64,000 nt of DNA from Arthrobacter sp. MYb227 (GTDB lineage: Bacteria > Actinomycetota > Actinomycetes > Actinomycetales > Micrococcaceae). The position numbers and the translations under genes were made by a program. Below, piece by piece: positions 44,914 to 54,391 of this stretch (the stretch's first letter is position 1; every line of letters starts with the position of its first letter). The notes beneath the pieces are model-generated. The model saw nothing but the letters and a program-made list of their open reading frames with translations. It searched no databases and was not told where the DNA came from. The stretch is taken from positions 124,001-188,000 of the forward strand of contig NZ_PCPT01000004.1 in assembly GCF_002975435.1 (NCBI RefSeq), given 5' to 3'.

Positions 44914-47010
44914 TCAGTTTGTAATATTCAGGAAGAATCCGAGCGCCCGTCGGAAGGGGTCGCTGCTGCGCACAGGTTTTCTGGTGGGATCATAGCTAGC
45001 GAGCAGAGTCTTCGCCTTTGTAGCATCTGCGAGGTCTGCTCGTGCTCCAGCGGGGGTCCGGATAACAGTTCGTACGGCAACGGCTTCGGCGAGCCCTTTC
45101 TCCAGCGCTATTTTATACGCGATGTCGTCACGAGAGTCGGCAAAGTAGCGGACAATTTCTCCTGTAGACCCGATCCGCATGGCAACAAGCCGCATTCCTT
45201 TCGCGATGTTGCTGTTGAGCGTGAGGGGATGGAGTCCCAGACCGGTACAGAGTACAAAACAGCGCTTTTCAAACTCTTTCTCGGGTACAGGCGGGAAAAC
45301 GAAAACTGTCTTGCCAAGTGCTCCGCGCTCACGAAGTTGGGCAAGCTCCCACTGCGCACCCGGCGAACGGCCTACGACGAAGACGACGGCCGACGCGATG
45401 TTGATACGTCTAAGCACAGCGGTCTGCCATTCGTCGTCACTAAAGTAATCGCGGACGGCACCCAGAGGCTGTAGACGGGTTCCGGGTTGACCGATTGCTA
45501 TCACGGGCCCAACACGTGCTGATTGCCAAGCAATTAGATCTTCAAACGTACTGTCATTGAGAAGAGCAAGGCGCATCGCCGGGCTCGGGCGCGAGCTCGG
45601 GTGGATACGTACCCATAGATCGTCGTCTTGAAAGGATCTAAGGAAAAGCACGGGGGCACGTTTGTCGCGCTCTAGCGTTCTTTTTATCGCAGGCATAGCG
45701 AGACGTCGAAAGAACTGCGCCGGGTAGTGCGCGAAGCCGACAACTGCGAGCCCTAGAACAAGCATAACGAGCGATAACGTTCGCACGAGCTGTCCGTTCC
45801 CCATGGTGAATCCAATACCAGCAGTACCAACGAAGAAAATTCCTGCAACCACAACCGTCGTGCTCAGCGCCGTTGCCAAAGCTTCCGCAAGGAGCCATCG
45901 ACCCCCGAGTTCTTCGTCCGGTGAACGCCGATGGAGGAACGTAACGACGAGCGTGCCAGCAAGGATTAACAGACCGGCAATAAGAAACATTGGTATGAGT
46001 TCCATGCTTCCCGAAATGAAGTACAGCGCTATCAGCCCGATGCCAGAAGAAATTGCAAGGACGAATGTTCGGACGAAAAGTTGGACACGCTTCTGGCGTA
46101 CAGCTTGGGTGAGAATTACGTCTTCTCGTTGAAAAGGAACACGACGGCGGGTTAGGCCAGAAATCGCTTCACGGGATCCCCGATCGAGGATCCCGGCACC
46201 AATCGCCCTTGCCAAGATTGTCAAAACAGCCGCAACCCCTAGCGACGAAGCATTTAGTAAACGGAGGTCCTCCGTCTGCAACGATTCCCAACCTTCGAGG
46301 TCGTCGAGGTCGGGGAGATTTGTGTCAATTGCAAGCGCCATCTGGCGGGAGAGATCAGAGGTATTGAGGCGCTCTGAGGTACCGGCTGCGACAGCGGATG
46401 CGTAAGCCTGGCTAGTACCCAGCTGTACGACCACCCAAAGACGATCATGTATAAACTGTACTTTGGCGACTTCGAATTCTTCGCCCTCCAACTGCCCAGA
46501 TTCAAAAGCCTGGGTCGCACCCTTCGGGTAGTTACTGCTTGCCGGCGGCTCAAACGCCCAAATATTGCCAAGTACTTCAGCCCACTCGCGGGTCGGAAGC
46601 TCAACGATCATGATTTCGGTGCCAAACCCGGGGGTTCCGGTGTCCCACTTCCACAGCGCGCGTCGTGCGGACAGTACCATCTGCTCGTTTGCGCTGTCCG
46701 TTACTACGTGACCGGAGGGGAAAATCGTGTCTCGTTCGACTTCATTGAAAATAGGTCCACTCGCAGCGGGAAGCCCTAGCTCAACGAGTTCTTCAGTCGT
46801 GAGGCCCGCGGTCGCGAAAGGAAGCGGATCTACAGATTCGCGTTCCTGTTTTTGAAGTGGAGCGCCACCAGTGTACATATAGATTAGCCACGGAACGCGT
46901 TCCAACTGTTGGGCGACCACTGGTGCCATGACTATTGTCCCCACCGCAACTATGAGCACGAGAAAAATTCCAAGCATCGTCTCGCCCTGTTTCCGTAGCC
47001 ATTCCATCAT
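44914..47010 (-). CDS. Multi-TM protein with a TIR-like C-terminal domain
   Basis: 698 aa from the ATG at 47010; the GTG at 47067 would add 19 residues. One TM (about 12-32), a large non-cytoplasmic region (about 33-250), then a group of roughly six hydrophobic spans (about 250-430). The C-terminal 250 residues contain 'APVLFLRSFQDDDLW', 'GPVIAIGQPGTRLQPLGAVRDYF' and 'ASAVVFVVGRSPGAQWELAQL', a pattern of a widespread bacterial membrane-linked TIR/nucleotide-binding-like domain. Enzymatic activity cannot be judged. Same strand as the other island genes; the next element downstream is the ISAs1-type fragment. Confidence 0.68.
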   Translation of the reverse strand: MMEWLRKQGETMLGIFLVLIVAVGTIVMAPVVAQQLERVPWLIYMYTGGAPLQKQERESVDPLPFATAGLTTEELVELGLPAASGPIFNEVERDTIFPSGHVVTDSANEQMVLSARRALWKWDTGTPGFGTEIMIVELPTREWAEVLGNIWAFEPPASSNYPKGATQAFESGQLEGEEFEVAKVQFIHDRLWVVVQLGTSQAYASAVAAGTSERLNTSDLSRQMALAIDTNLPDLDDLEGWESLQTEDLRLLNASSLGVAAVLTILARAIGAGILDRGSREAISGLTRRRVPFQREDVILTQAVRQKRVQLFVRTFVLAISSGIGLIALYFISGSMELIPMFLIAGLLILAGTLVVTFLHRRSPDEELGGRWLLAEALATALSTTVVVAGIFFVGTAGIGFTMGNGQLVRTLSLVMLVLGLAVVGFAHYPAQFFRRLAMPAIKRTLERDKRAPVLFLRSFQDDDLWVRIHPSSRPSPAMRLALLNDSTFEDLIAWQSARVGPVIAIGQPGTRLQPLGAVRDYFSDDEWQTAVLRRINIASAVVFVVGRSPGAQWELAQLRERGALGKTVFVFPPVPEKEFEKRCFVLCTGLGLHPLTLNSNIAKGMRLVAMRIGSTGEIVRYFADSRDDIAYKIALEKGLAEAVAVRTVIRTPAGARADLADATKAKTLLASYDPTRKPVRSSDPFRRALGFFLNITN

Positions 47011-47349
47011 CAGGGGCCTAAATTCAGGGACTTTGATGCGTACCGTGGGACACGATGGCAGGACCACGTAGGTTCGACTCGAAAACTGTTGATCCCTGAA
47101 TCGTCCGACTCAAGATGAAAACCGGGTTTTTCAAGACGCTTGAGAGAGAACAGCGTAAGGAAAACCCTAAGTTGAAGGGCGAACTCACACACTGATTGTC
47201 GCTCAGCTCTGAAGGAGTACAGCGCTGAAACTTCGATTTTGCACAATCTGATTCTCGTGTTCCGCATCCATCCCCCGATATTGCCAAACTAACCCCTGAA
47301 TGAGCTCAAGATTGCCATGTACTTTAGAAATCTTCAAGCAAGCCGGGAT
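47011..47349. other. Upstream region of the TIR-like membrane protein
   Basis: No gene recognised. A frame of about 85 codons on the minus strand has no ribosome site or known motif. It separates the membrane-protein start from the IS1380-type remnant. Confidence 0.45.
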
Positions 47350-47830
47350 CGAAGTACGGTGTCCGCCTTTCCCAGACACTGCCAGCGTTCCAAGGTTTGG
47401 ACGGTCGCCGGCCAGCGGAACCCAGCACGCCGAGCCACCGCGGAGGATCTTCTCATTATCGAGCTTGGCACATCGTTAGTTCTCGTGCACTCGCAAGAAG
47501 GAAAATGCTGCACCATCCTACAAAGCTGGATATGGACTTTCTCCACTGTTTGCCATGGTCGATTACGGCGCAGGCAACGGAACCGGTGAAGTCTTTACGC
47601 TTTTGATGCGCCCGAGTAATAAGGCTGCCAACAGCGAATGACCATATCGAGGTGCTATCCCACAGCTTTGGCTCAGTTGCCGGATGAGTTCCATAACGAG
47701 CACGGAGAATTGATCGGCTAGAAGATCCGGATCCGGACCAAAAGTGCCGGAGCGTCCCGCGAATTCCTGCACCGCTTACATTTCTTGGGTCTCCAGTTCA
47801 CTTTCGTCTTTCGCGTTACCGGTGGCTAAT
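47350..47830 (+). pseudogene. Broken IS1380-family transposase fragment
   Basis: Joined across frames, the plus strand gives 'VWTVAGQRNPARRA', 'DLLIIELGTSLVLVHS', 'KKENAAPSYKAGYGLSPLF', 'NGTGEVFTLLMRPSNKAANS', 'ALAQLPDEFHNEHGELIG' and 'KIRIRTKSAGASREFLHRL', in the order of the IS1380 transposase core (compare 'DxDATLVTxHSEKExATPTxK' and 'GTGExLAGLLRPGNAGSN'). At least three frameshifts and one in-frame stop break it, and both ends are missing. It abuts the RIT-type element. Confidence 0.75.
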
Positions 47831-47908
47831 GAGCGATTGATTGGGTGGATCAATAAGAAGAAGTATTGAGAACAAGCCACCAACCAAATTGGGAATCAGC
47901 GTCATATG

Positions 47909-47987
47909 TAGAGTGCCGGTTTATGCCGACCGCAGGCGGAAGCCCGCTTGATTCAGTGGTTCTCGGACCCGGGTGGTCGGCATAATC
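47909..47987 (+). repeat. Left terminal inverted repeat of the RIT-type element
   Basis: Begins TAGAGTGCCGGTTTATGCCG and matches the reverse complement of 50912-50990 along about 78 bp with roughly 80-85% identity by eye (AGAGTGC, TTATGCCGACC, AGGCGGAA, TTGATTC and GTGGTTC blocks). Confidence 0.85.
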
Positions 47988-47995
47988 CTTGGTGG

Positions 47996-48997
47996 TTAGC
48001 GCCTGCTGAGGAATTCGAGCAGTGCAACGGGCACTCGGTAACGCCCGTGCCCGGTGCTCTAGGTCGGGGCCAAACGTTCGAGGGTCTTTCCTTCAGTCTC
48101 ATGTCTGCGTGCAGGTAGATTTGGGTTGTTTCAATCGATTGGTGGCCGAGCCAGATCGCGACGACACTCAGGCCCACTCCTGCTTGGAGGAGCAGCGTTG
48201 CCGTGGTGTGGCGCAGCGTATAGGTCGTGACGTTTTTGGTGGCCTGACTCGGGCATGCCGTGATCGCTTCCGCGGTATGTTTCTTGAGCAGCTTCGCAAC
48301 TGCGTCCCGGCCGAGCGGGGTTCCCGCCGAGTTGGAAAAGTGGTCCGGAAGGTTCCTTCTCCAGTTCCAAGACCCACTTCTTGAGGATTTCCACGGTCGG
48401 CGTGGACAGTGGGGTATTTCGACCCTTGCGACCTTTGCCGCGGCAGTGCACGTGTGCACCCGTGCCCAGATGGATGTCAGTTATGGTCACGGCGGTTAGC
48501 TCGAAGACCCGAAGCCCTGTATGAATCCAGATGCGGCAACGCATGGTGTCGTCGGCCAGTCCCCTTGTGGTGTCGGTGGCGTTGATGAGCGCTTTGGCTT
48601 CGTCGGCGCTCAGGTAGGCGACCACGGCCCGGGCGGTGCGTTTGACCGGGATCGACAGGACCTTAGCGATCGTGGCAACCTGCTCCTGACAGCGGTAGGA
48701 GGGATATCGGAAGAAGGACCGGATAGCGGCCAGACGGATGTTCCGGTTTGCCACGGAGTTGCCGCACCCCACCTCAAGATGGGTGAGAAAAGTTGCGATT
48801 GTTTCAGACCCAAGATCCTCCAAGGTCAGCTGGTGGGCTTCGCGTGTTGATTGTTCGGAGGCAAAAGGTAACAGGAAAATGAATGTGTCCCGGTAAGAGG
48901 CAATGGTATGGGCGCTGGCGTTGTGTTTACTGATGAGCTTGTTTACGGAAAAGCCCTGTAACAGCGTTGGGAGCTCCCTCATTGCTGGTCCCTCCAA
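47996..48997 (-). pseudogene. Third tyrosine recombinase of the trio (ritC-like), frameshifted
   Basis: The N-terminal SAM-like core-binding domain and the first catalytic half ('HTGLRVFELTAVTI', 'VHCRGKGRKGR') are in one frame down to about 48330. The rest ('TPLGRDAVAKLLKKH', 'TTYTLRHTTATLLLQAGV', 'LGHQSIETTQIYLH'), with HxxR, GH and Tyr, continues in another frame. A further shift and a stop near 48080 disturb the tail. Its start overlaps the end of the preceding recombinase. Confidence 0.85.
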
Positions 48998-49900
48998 TCA
49001 CCCCGTTGATCCGGTTGGCTGCTAGTTCCATCAGCTCGGGTGCACCGGACAAGTACCAGTATGTTGATTTCGGATCGGCGTGTCCTAGGTAAGCGCTCAA
49101 TAGCGGCAGTTTGCTTGGACATCCTCGCCGGACCGGTACCAGTCCAGCAGGGTGTCGGTGGCAAAGGAATGCAGAAAATCATGCAGGCGGGTGGGTCTGG
49201 CCTCGGGACTGGTGCTGATACCTGCCAACTTACGCAGCCGACTGAAGGCTCTCCCGAGATTGGAAGCATAAAGCCTGGTTCCGCGCCCCGTAATGAAGAG
49301 CGCCGAAGTTGTTGTCGTGGTCCGCAGTCGGTCCCGTACCTTTGCATAGGCGCGAAGTATTGTGAGGGTGGTTTCGTGGATGGGAATATCGCGGGACTTG
49401 CCGAAATTGCTGTCTTTGGCCTGCAGTATCCCGCTTTCGATGTCGGCATCGTTGAGCCGGCAGGCCTCGCCAGTGCGCAAGCCAGTAACACTGAGCAGGG
49501 CCAAAAGCGTTGCATAGGTGAGGCCGCGCAGTTCCGGACGCAGGGAGCTCGTCGCTTCCAACAATGACGTGACTTCTTCCGGCGTGTAGAGATGCGGTGT
49601 CACGCGACAGTAGTGGGAGGGGATATCGGATGCCAGGATCTCGGTGTGCGGGTCAAAACCCGCATGTGCAGGGCGAAAATCCAGGCGACCAACATACGGC
49701 GTGCCCACCGGATCTCGCTCGTAGAATGCGGGAGTTGCCCTGGCCCAGGCAATGGCCCATTCGGTCGTAATCACCGGTACGTTCTGCTATTCGAGATGGT
49801 CGATGAAGTTCATCAGTATCATTCCGAAGCTCGTAAGCTTGACCAAGGGACCGCCGCATGGCCAAGTATGCCTCGGCGCGCACGCGTAGGGGATGATCAT
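48927..49900 (-). pseudogene. Second tyrosine recombinase of the trio (ritB-like), frameshifted and with an in-frame stop
   Basis: The N-terminus is read as 'LRVRAEAYLAMRRSLG' in one frame and 'MILMNFIDHLE' in the next; TAG follows before 'QNVPVITTEWAIAWA'. The catalytic core ('GLRTGEACRL', 'LHDFLHSFATDTLL') is intact to about 49125. There an A appears to be missing before CTGCCGCTATTG, so 'YLGHADPKSTYWYL' is in another frame. The ATGA start overlaps the stop of the first recombinase. Confidence 0.85.
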
Positions 49901-50840
49901 TTCTCCGTCTCCTCACACGTGGGGTTTCCCGGCCAGGGACGGACCAGTTCCTGCAGATTGGCGTCGTCAACCTTGGCGTAAATGGTGCTGGAGAGCTGGC
50001 TGCGATGCCGCAGGACTTGGCCGATGTCGGGCAGAGACGCACCGGCCGGCAACAGATCGGTGGCCAAGGTATGCCGAAATCGGTGCGCGCCGGCGTGGTC
50101 GATGCCGACCCTGACGCAGGCCTGCCTGTGATCGCCCGCACCGCTGATGGAGTCAGCCGCCGATAGGGGTGCCGAGATGTCAGCAAAAGCGTGCTGCACC
50201 CGTTGTCTGACGGACGGCCCTTCAGCAGGTAATCGGCCATTGCCTGACCGACAGCGGTGGACAGGGGCAGCTGTTCGGACCGAGACCCCTTGCCAACAAC
50301 CGTGACCAGCCCGGCATACCAATCAATATCGTCCAAGCCCAGTACAGCCGCTTTGGCGCCGCACAGGCCCAGAACGGCCAATAAGGTCAGCATCGCCCGG
50401 TCTCGCAGTCCGGTGACCGTATCTGTATCGTGGCATTCCAACAGTGCTTCAACGTGTTTCCGAGGCAGAGCCCGGGGCAGCTGGCTGACCCTCCACCCAG
50501 CAACCCCCGGAACGCCCGGTGCCAAGTTGGACGAGATCGTCCCGTTCGTGTGGAGGAACCGCAGAAAAGACCGCAGTGCAGTGACGTGAGCCTTCGCCCT
50601 CCAGAAGCTGCGCTGATCGTCGCAGTACCGGGCAACGTACGAAGTGATGTCAGCCAACACCAATCCGCGCAATAGCGTTTCTTCCCATTTACCCAACGAA
50701 TCGTGGAATTTCCTTGACTGCTGGGCGTAGCATCGTACGGATTCGGTGGCGAGCCTTCGCTCCTCACGAAGCTATCGGCGGTATTCGTCCAACAGATCCT
50801 CCGGCCTAACCGGCCAGTCGTGGCTGATGTCGTTTTCCAT
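49897..50840 (-). pseudogene. First tyrosine recombinase of the trio (ritA-like), stop codon and frameshift
   Basis: The ATG at 50840 follows AGGAGGAAATC. 'EDLLDEYRR' is followed by TAG, then 'LREERRLATESVRCYAQQ'. The core-binding domain and the first half of the catalytic domain are readable to about 50125 ('RLTPSAVRAI'); 'VGIDHAGAHRFRHTLATDLL', 'LRHRSQLSSTIYAKVD' continue in another frame. Confidence 0.85.
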
Positions 50841-50911
50841 GATTTCCTCCTGATAGCCAGGTCGCCGACATGACGGCCTAAGTATCAGAAGAACACGAAC
50901 TCGGCGCCGAG

Positions 50912-50990
50912 GGTTATGTCGACTACCCGTGCCCGGGAACCACGGAATCAAACGGGATTCCGCCTCCGGTCGGCATAATCCAGCACTCTA
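50912..50990 (-). repeat. Right terminal inverted repeat of the RIT-type element
   Basis: Ends in GCACTCTA at 50990; the reverse complement aligns with 47909-47987. It also includes an internal dyad, GGTTATGTCGAC near its start against GTCGGCATAATC near its end. Confidence 0.85.
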
Positions 50991-50999
50991 CCTGTACAG

Positions 51000-51608
51000 A
51001 CAATTTCGTTTGCGTGATCAGAGGCAGCATCAACCACGCGGAAACCCTGAAGGAAGAGATCGGTGAGGTTCTGGCCCCGCTGGGGCTGGAATTTTGTAGG
51101 AGAGAAGATCGGGACTACCCCGATCGATCGAGGATTTGATTTTCTCGGATTCACGATCCAACGGCGGCGCAAGCGCGGGACAAACAAGTTCTACGTCTAC
51201 ACGGTGCCGTCACGGAAATCGATCGTATCGGTGCAGTCAAAGATCGCACAAACCTGTCACAGATTAACCCTGCATCAGGACTTTACCGAGCTATCCATGC
51301 GGCTCAACCAAATCCTGGCCGGGTGGGCCAACTATTTCCGCTACGGCGTCTCGAAGCGTGTCTTTGGAAGCATCATCACCTACGCATGGCACCGAGTCTG
51401 GAGATGGTTGAAGAAGAAACCCGGACGACTGAAGATACATGACATGAAACATAGATTCTGTACCAATGGATGGCAATTTGTCACTGCAAAAGCACGATAT
51501 TCCGGGGCCTCAACGGTCACGGTCACACGCTACTGTTACCGCGGCATGAACATCCCGAATCCATGGAATCAACAGCCCCTGCCCCTTTCTATCGCCACTG
51601 GGCAATGA
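51000..51608 (+). pseudogene. Group II intron reverse transcriptase/maturase, C-terminal fragment
   Basis: 'NFVCVIRGSINHAETLKEEI' and 'LAPLGLEF' are in one frame, then after the TTTT run at about 51092-51095 'GEKIGTTPIDRGFDFLGFTI', 'LNQILAGWANYFRYGV' and 'AWHRVWRWLKKK' follow in the next. These are thumb/maturase X blocks. N-terminal RT motifs are missing. Non-functional. Confidence 0.85.
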
Positions 51609-51616
51609 TGCATGGA

Positions 51617-51650
51617 GAGTCGGATGCGGTGAGAGTCGTACGTCAGGTTC
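51617..51650 (+). ncRNA. Group II intron domain V
   Basis: 34 nt, the canonical domain V length. The GAGTCGGA/TCAGGTTC stem has one mismatch, followed by the CG bulge, TGCG/CGTA stem and GAGA tetraloop region. The usual AGC catalytic triad reads AGU here, so the ribozyme is probably impaired. Confidence 0.85.
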
Positions 51651-51712
51651 GGCGGGCAGCCACGGCGGAGCCCAGCCCCGGAATGGGCAAATGGGCGCGC
51701 CGGATGACCCAA

Positions 51713-54391
51713 CTAGGGAGACAGCTCATTGCTTCGAGACAGACCCTCAATTGCGGGTTCTTTTGTCTCTAACAGTCGTGTCTTGACAATGTATGCAGGA
51801 GAATTGGACTGCCAATTTTCCGGAATGACTTGAACGACGGTCCGGCCGTCAGCACTGACATTGATCAATCGTATGTCGGGTGTCTTAGTTGCTACTCGAG
51901 AAATCGGTTGAAGAGTCTGCGCATTAACCGCCCAAACTGAAAAATCACCGCTCAGAGATACCAACAGGGTTCGACCGTCTTGCGAAGCCTGTAAACCCAC
52001 CGCCATCGGTCCAAAAAGATGAGAATCTAATAGTTCTAAGCTGGGCCCGTACTTATTCAGCATCCCGTTGCCTCCCACCACGACAATCGTATGATCTGGG
52101 AGCGCCCTTGCTGTGGCAATCCCGGCCACTCCGGTAGAAACCTCTGCAAGTATTCGGCCAGCTTCATCAGCGACAAGTACACGACCCTGATCTGTCGCTA
52201 GAATCTGGCTAGTTCCGTCTATCTCGACGGAGGTAATTTCTTCACCGTTTACGAGGGAAGGTAATTCTAAATGTTTTATTTTGTCTGAAAAATCGATACT
52301 AATCTCAACAAGATAACCATGGCCGTGTACTATTAAAGATTTCCCTTGATTTGACAGAATTAGGCTCTTGACAGGACCTGACATGGTAATCGACGGTCCG
52401 AGTCCATTGATCGATGCAGAATGAATCTTGTTACCTACCGCAAAGTATGCGGTGGAAGAAGTTGCTGCAGTCGATCGTACCGGGGTTCCTTCGAGCTTTC
52501 CTAAGACGGTAGAACTTTCTTCAGCGTTGAATCGCACAGTTCCCTTACTGTCGACTGTCACCATACCTTCTGTCAATGGCACTGCCAAAGCACTTTGTCC
52601 CGCGGCCTCCGCCCACGGTACATTTGCAACGCTGAGTACGTTGACACGCCCATCCGAATGAGCGACGACAGTATGACTATTATCTGTTGAATTCGCGATA
52701 ACTGTGCGTGTTCCGGCATCACGTGCATCGATCTCACCTATCGGGTAGAACCCGTCTGATGAGAGTTCGATAGCTTTGGTACCCAACATAGGAGCCGCCC
52801 AAGCTTGACCGCTTGGAGAACATCCGACACCCATCATTTCCATATTGTTTCGTCTCTGTCCTAAAAGTTCTCCTCTCAGAGAAACCGCCACATGAGTGCT
52901 CTTACGCATAACTCCTTTGATGCCCGCTACTACATGAATAGTGTCGCCACACTGAATGACTGAATTGAAAGCAGACGGATTCGGCGTAAATTCGGACTTT
53001 GTTTCGCCTTCAACCGGCACCGTTGAAAGATCAATAGTTTTTAGTGGTGTACCAATGTGACCGCCGGTATGAGGAAGTTCGTGGACATCGACTCTTCCAT
53101 GCATGGACAACGACAAAATATTTTGGGTAGATCCGAGAATATGAAAATCAAGGAGTCCATCGAAGCCCGTAGCTATCACCGGCACCGGCGTTGTAGGACA
53201 CCCTGCTGATCGGAAGAACCCACCCGATTGGTCTACCCATAAAAGTTCCCCATTTTCACCAATGTCAAATGCAACCACATGCTTTTGTGGGGTTTTTGTC
53301 ACGCTCAACTGATCGGTATTGAAGCAATTGAGAACCCCATTTTCGTCAATTCCGTAGCCTTCCGTCCCGTCAGGACTTATTTTCAGTTCGCCTGTAAACC
53401 CCACGGTCAAAGAGATCTGGGCAACTGAGCCTGCAGCGGCATCAACGACATAAAGCATTAAACCTCCACGTAGAATTGTGGTCCTTCCATCATTGGAGAC
53501 GGCTGCGGCTGCCAGACTTCCGCTTGGAATGACGGCCGTTGAACGAAATGCATTCGCTTGTACCGCTTCGAAGGCAGCATTTGTTGCATCATTGTCGCTA
53601 AGTTCAAGGCCGTTCTTTGCCAGCTCGAGAGATTCCTTTGTTGTTTGTGATCGAATGGCTTGTTGAGCTAATTGCAGTGAAGTTGCAAAATTCGCTCTCT
53701 CCTGTGCGTTGATGTTGCTCAACGATGCTTGTTGGCTCGCAAATAGCGCAGCTGCGCTGAGTACTAGAAGAACACCAATAACCAAATATATGGCCACTCT
53801 GAGTTGATGCCGACGTTTCCGGCCAGTGGCCAGCAAGGAACCAACTCTTTGTTGAAGAGAACTATTCAGCGAAACTCCGAATTCTGGCAAGGTCGCTGTA
53901 GATAAGGTTTCAGCATCTTTGATCTGCTCACGACGGACCCAAGAACGCTCTGAAATCACCGAGTTCAGTTCACTGACCAGTCGGGAGTGTGAGGCTGCCG
54001 CAATATTACCTGGTTCAAGGCTCCTCACGAGGTTCGGAAGATCTTCGCCGTGAGCGCGAAAACCCACATTCTTCATACCGCTGTTCAGCGGCTCGCCCAA
54101 GGCAGCAACGCGTTTTCCCATTGTGCGAGCATATTCATGCTCTTTTTGGCAGTATTCCGATGCATGCCATTTTGCAGTCTCCAGAATAAGGAAGGTCGAT
54201 GAATCATCGATGGCCGACCGAATTGTTGACCAATGGTCCTGACCGCCGGGAATACCAGGAAGTTTAACATCACGATTATCGAGGCCGCCGACGTCTAGCC
54301 AGACACTATGTCCGCTGCTGCGCAATAATGCAGCTATTCGCTGTGCTTCGTCTCGATCTGCCGATGCGTACGAGATCATAAAATCTGCCAT
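51713..54391 (-). CDS. TIR domain-TM-beta-propeller membrane protein
   Basis: 892 aa. Residues 1-95 form a TIR domain ('DFMISYASADRDEAQRIA', 'GHSVWLDV', 'STFLILETAKWHASEYCQKEHEYA'); Glu84 in CQKE is in the position of the NADase glutamate of active TIR domains. One TM lies at about 197-219. Residues about 235-890 are WD40-like propeller repeats ('AVSNDGRTTIL', 'ISPDGTEGYGI', 'LQASQDGRTLLVSL'). It begins inside the stop of the preceding gene (TGATG), so both are coupled. Likely a membrane sensor with a cytosolic effector domain; the activity is inferred. Confidence 0.85.
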   Translation of the reverse strand: MADFMISYASADRDEAQRIAALLRSSGHSVWLDVGGLDNRDVKLPGIPGGQDHWSTIRSAIDDSSTFLILETAKWHASEYCQKEHEYARTMGKRVAALGEPLNSGMKNVGFRAHGEDLPNLVRSLEPGNIAAASHSRLVSELNSVISERSWVRREQIKDAETLSTATLPEFGVSLNSSLQQRVGSLLATGRKRRHQLRVAIYLVIGVLLVLSAAALFASQQASLSNINAQERANFATSLQLAQQAIRSQTTKESLELAKNGLELSDNDATNAAFEAVQANAFRSTAVIPSGSLAAAAVSNDGRTTILRGGLMLYVVDAAAGSVAQISLTVGFTGELKISPDGTEGYGIDENGVLNCFNTDQLSVTKTPQKHVVAFDIGENGELLWVDQSGGFFRSAGCPTTPVPVIATGFDGLLDFHILGSTQNILSLSMHGRVDVHELPHTGGHIGTPLKTIDLSTVPVEGETKSEFTPNPSAFNSVIQCGDTIHVVAGIKGVMRKSTHVAVSLRGELLGQRRNNMEMMGVGCSPSGQAWAAPMLGTKAIELSSDGFYPIGEIDARDAGTRTVIANSTDNSHTVVAHSDGRVNVLSVANVPWAEAAGQSALAVPLTEGMVTVDSKGTVRFNAEESSTVLGKLEGTPVRSTAATSSTAYFAVGNKIHSASINGLGPSITMSGPVKSLILSNQGKSLIVHGHGYLVEISIDFSDKIKHLELPSLVNGEEITSVEIDGTSQILATDQGRVLVADEAGRILAEVSTGVAGIATARALPDHTIVVVGGNGMLNKYGPSLELLDSHLFGPMAVGLQASQDGRTLLVSLSGDFSVWAVNAQTLQPISRVATKTPDIRLINVSADGRTVVQVIPENWQSNSPAYIVKTRLLETKEPAIEGLSRSNELSP

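Larger units (their letters stand above)
47909..50990 (-). mobile_element. RIT-type (recombinase-in-trio) element, decayed
   Basis: About 3.1 kb bounded by imperfect inverted repeats (47909-47987 and 50912-50990), each containing a shorter dyad around TTATGCCGACC. Inside are three minus-strand tyrosine recombinase genes in a row with overlapping ends, which is the defining layout of RIT elements. All three carry frameshifts or stops, so the element is inactive. No target duplication was identified. It lies between an IS1380-type remnant and a truncated group II intron. Confidence 0.85.
50991..51700 (+). mobile_element. 3' part of a group II intron, truncated by the RIT-type element
   Basis: Contains the C-terminal part of the intron reverse transcriptase/maturase and, 8 bp after its stop, a domain V. 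The 5' part of the intron and most of the reverse transcriptase are absent; the coding sequence begins around the catalytic YADD region, right at the RIT end, so the RIT element or a linked deletion removed the rest. The 3' boundary after domain VI is approximate. Confidence 0.78.
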
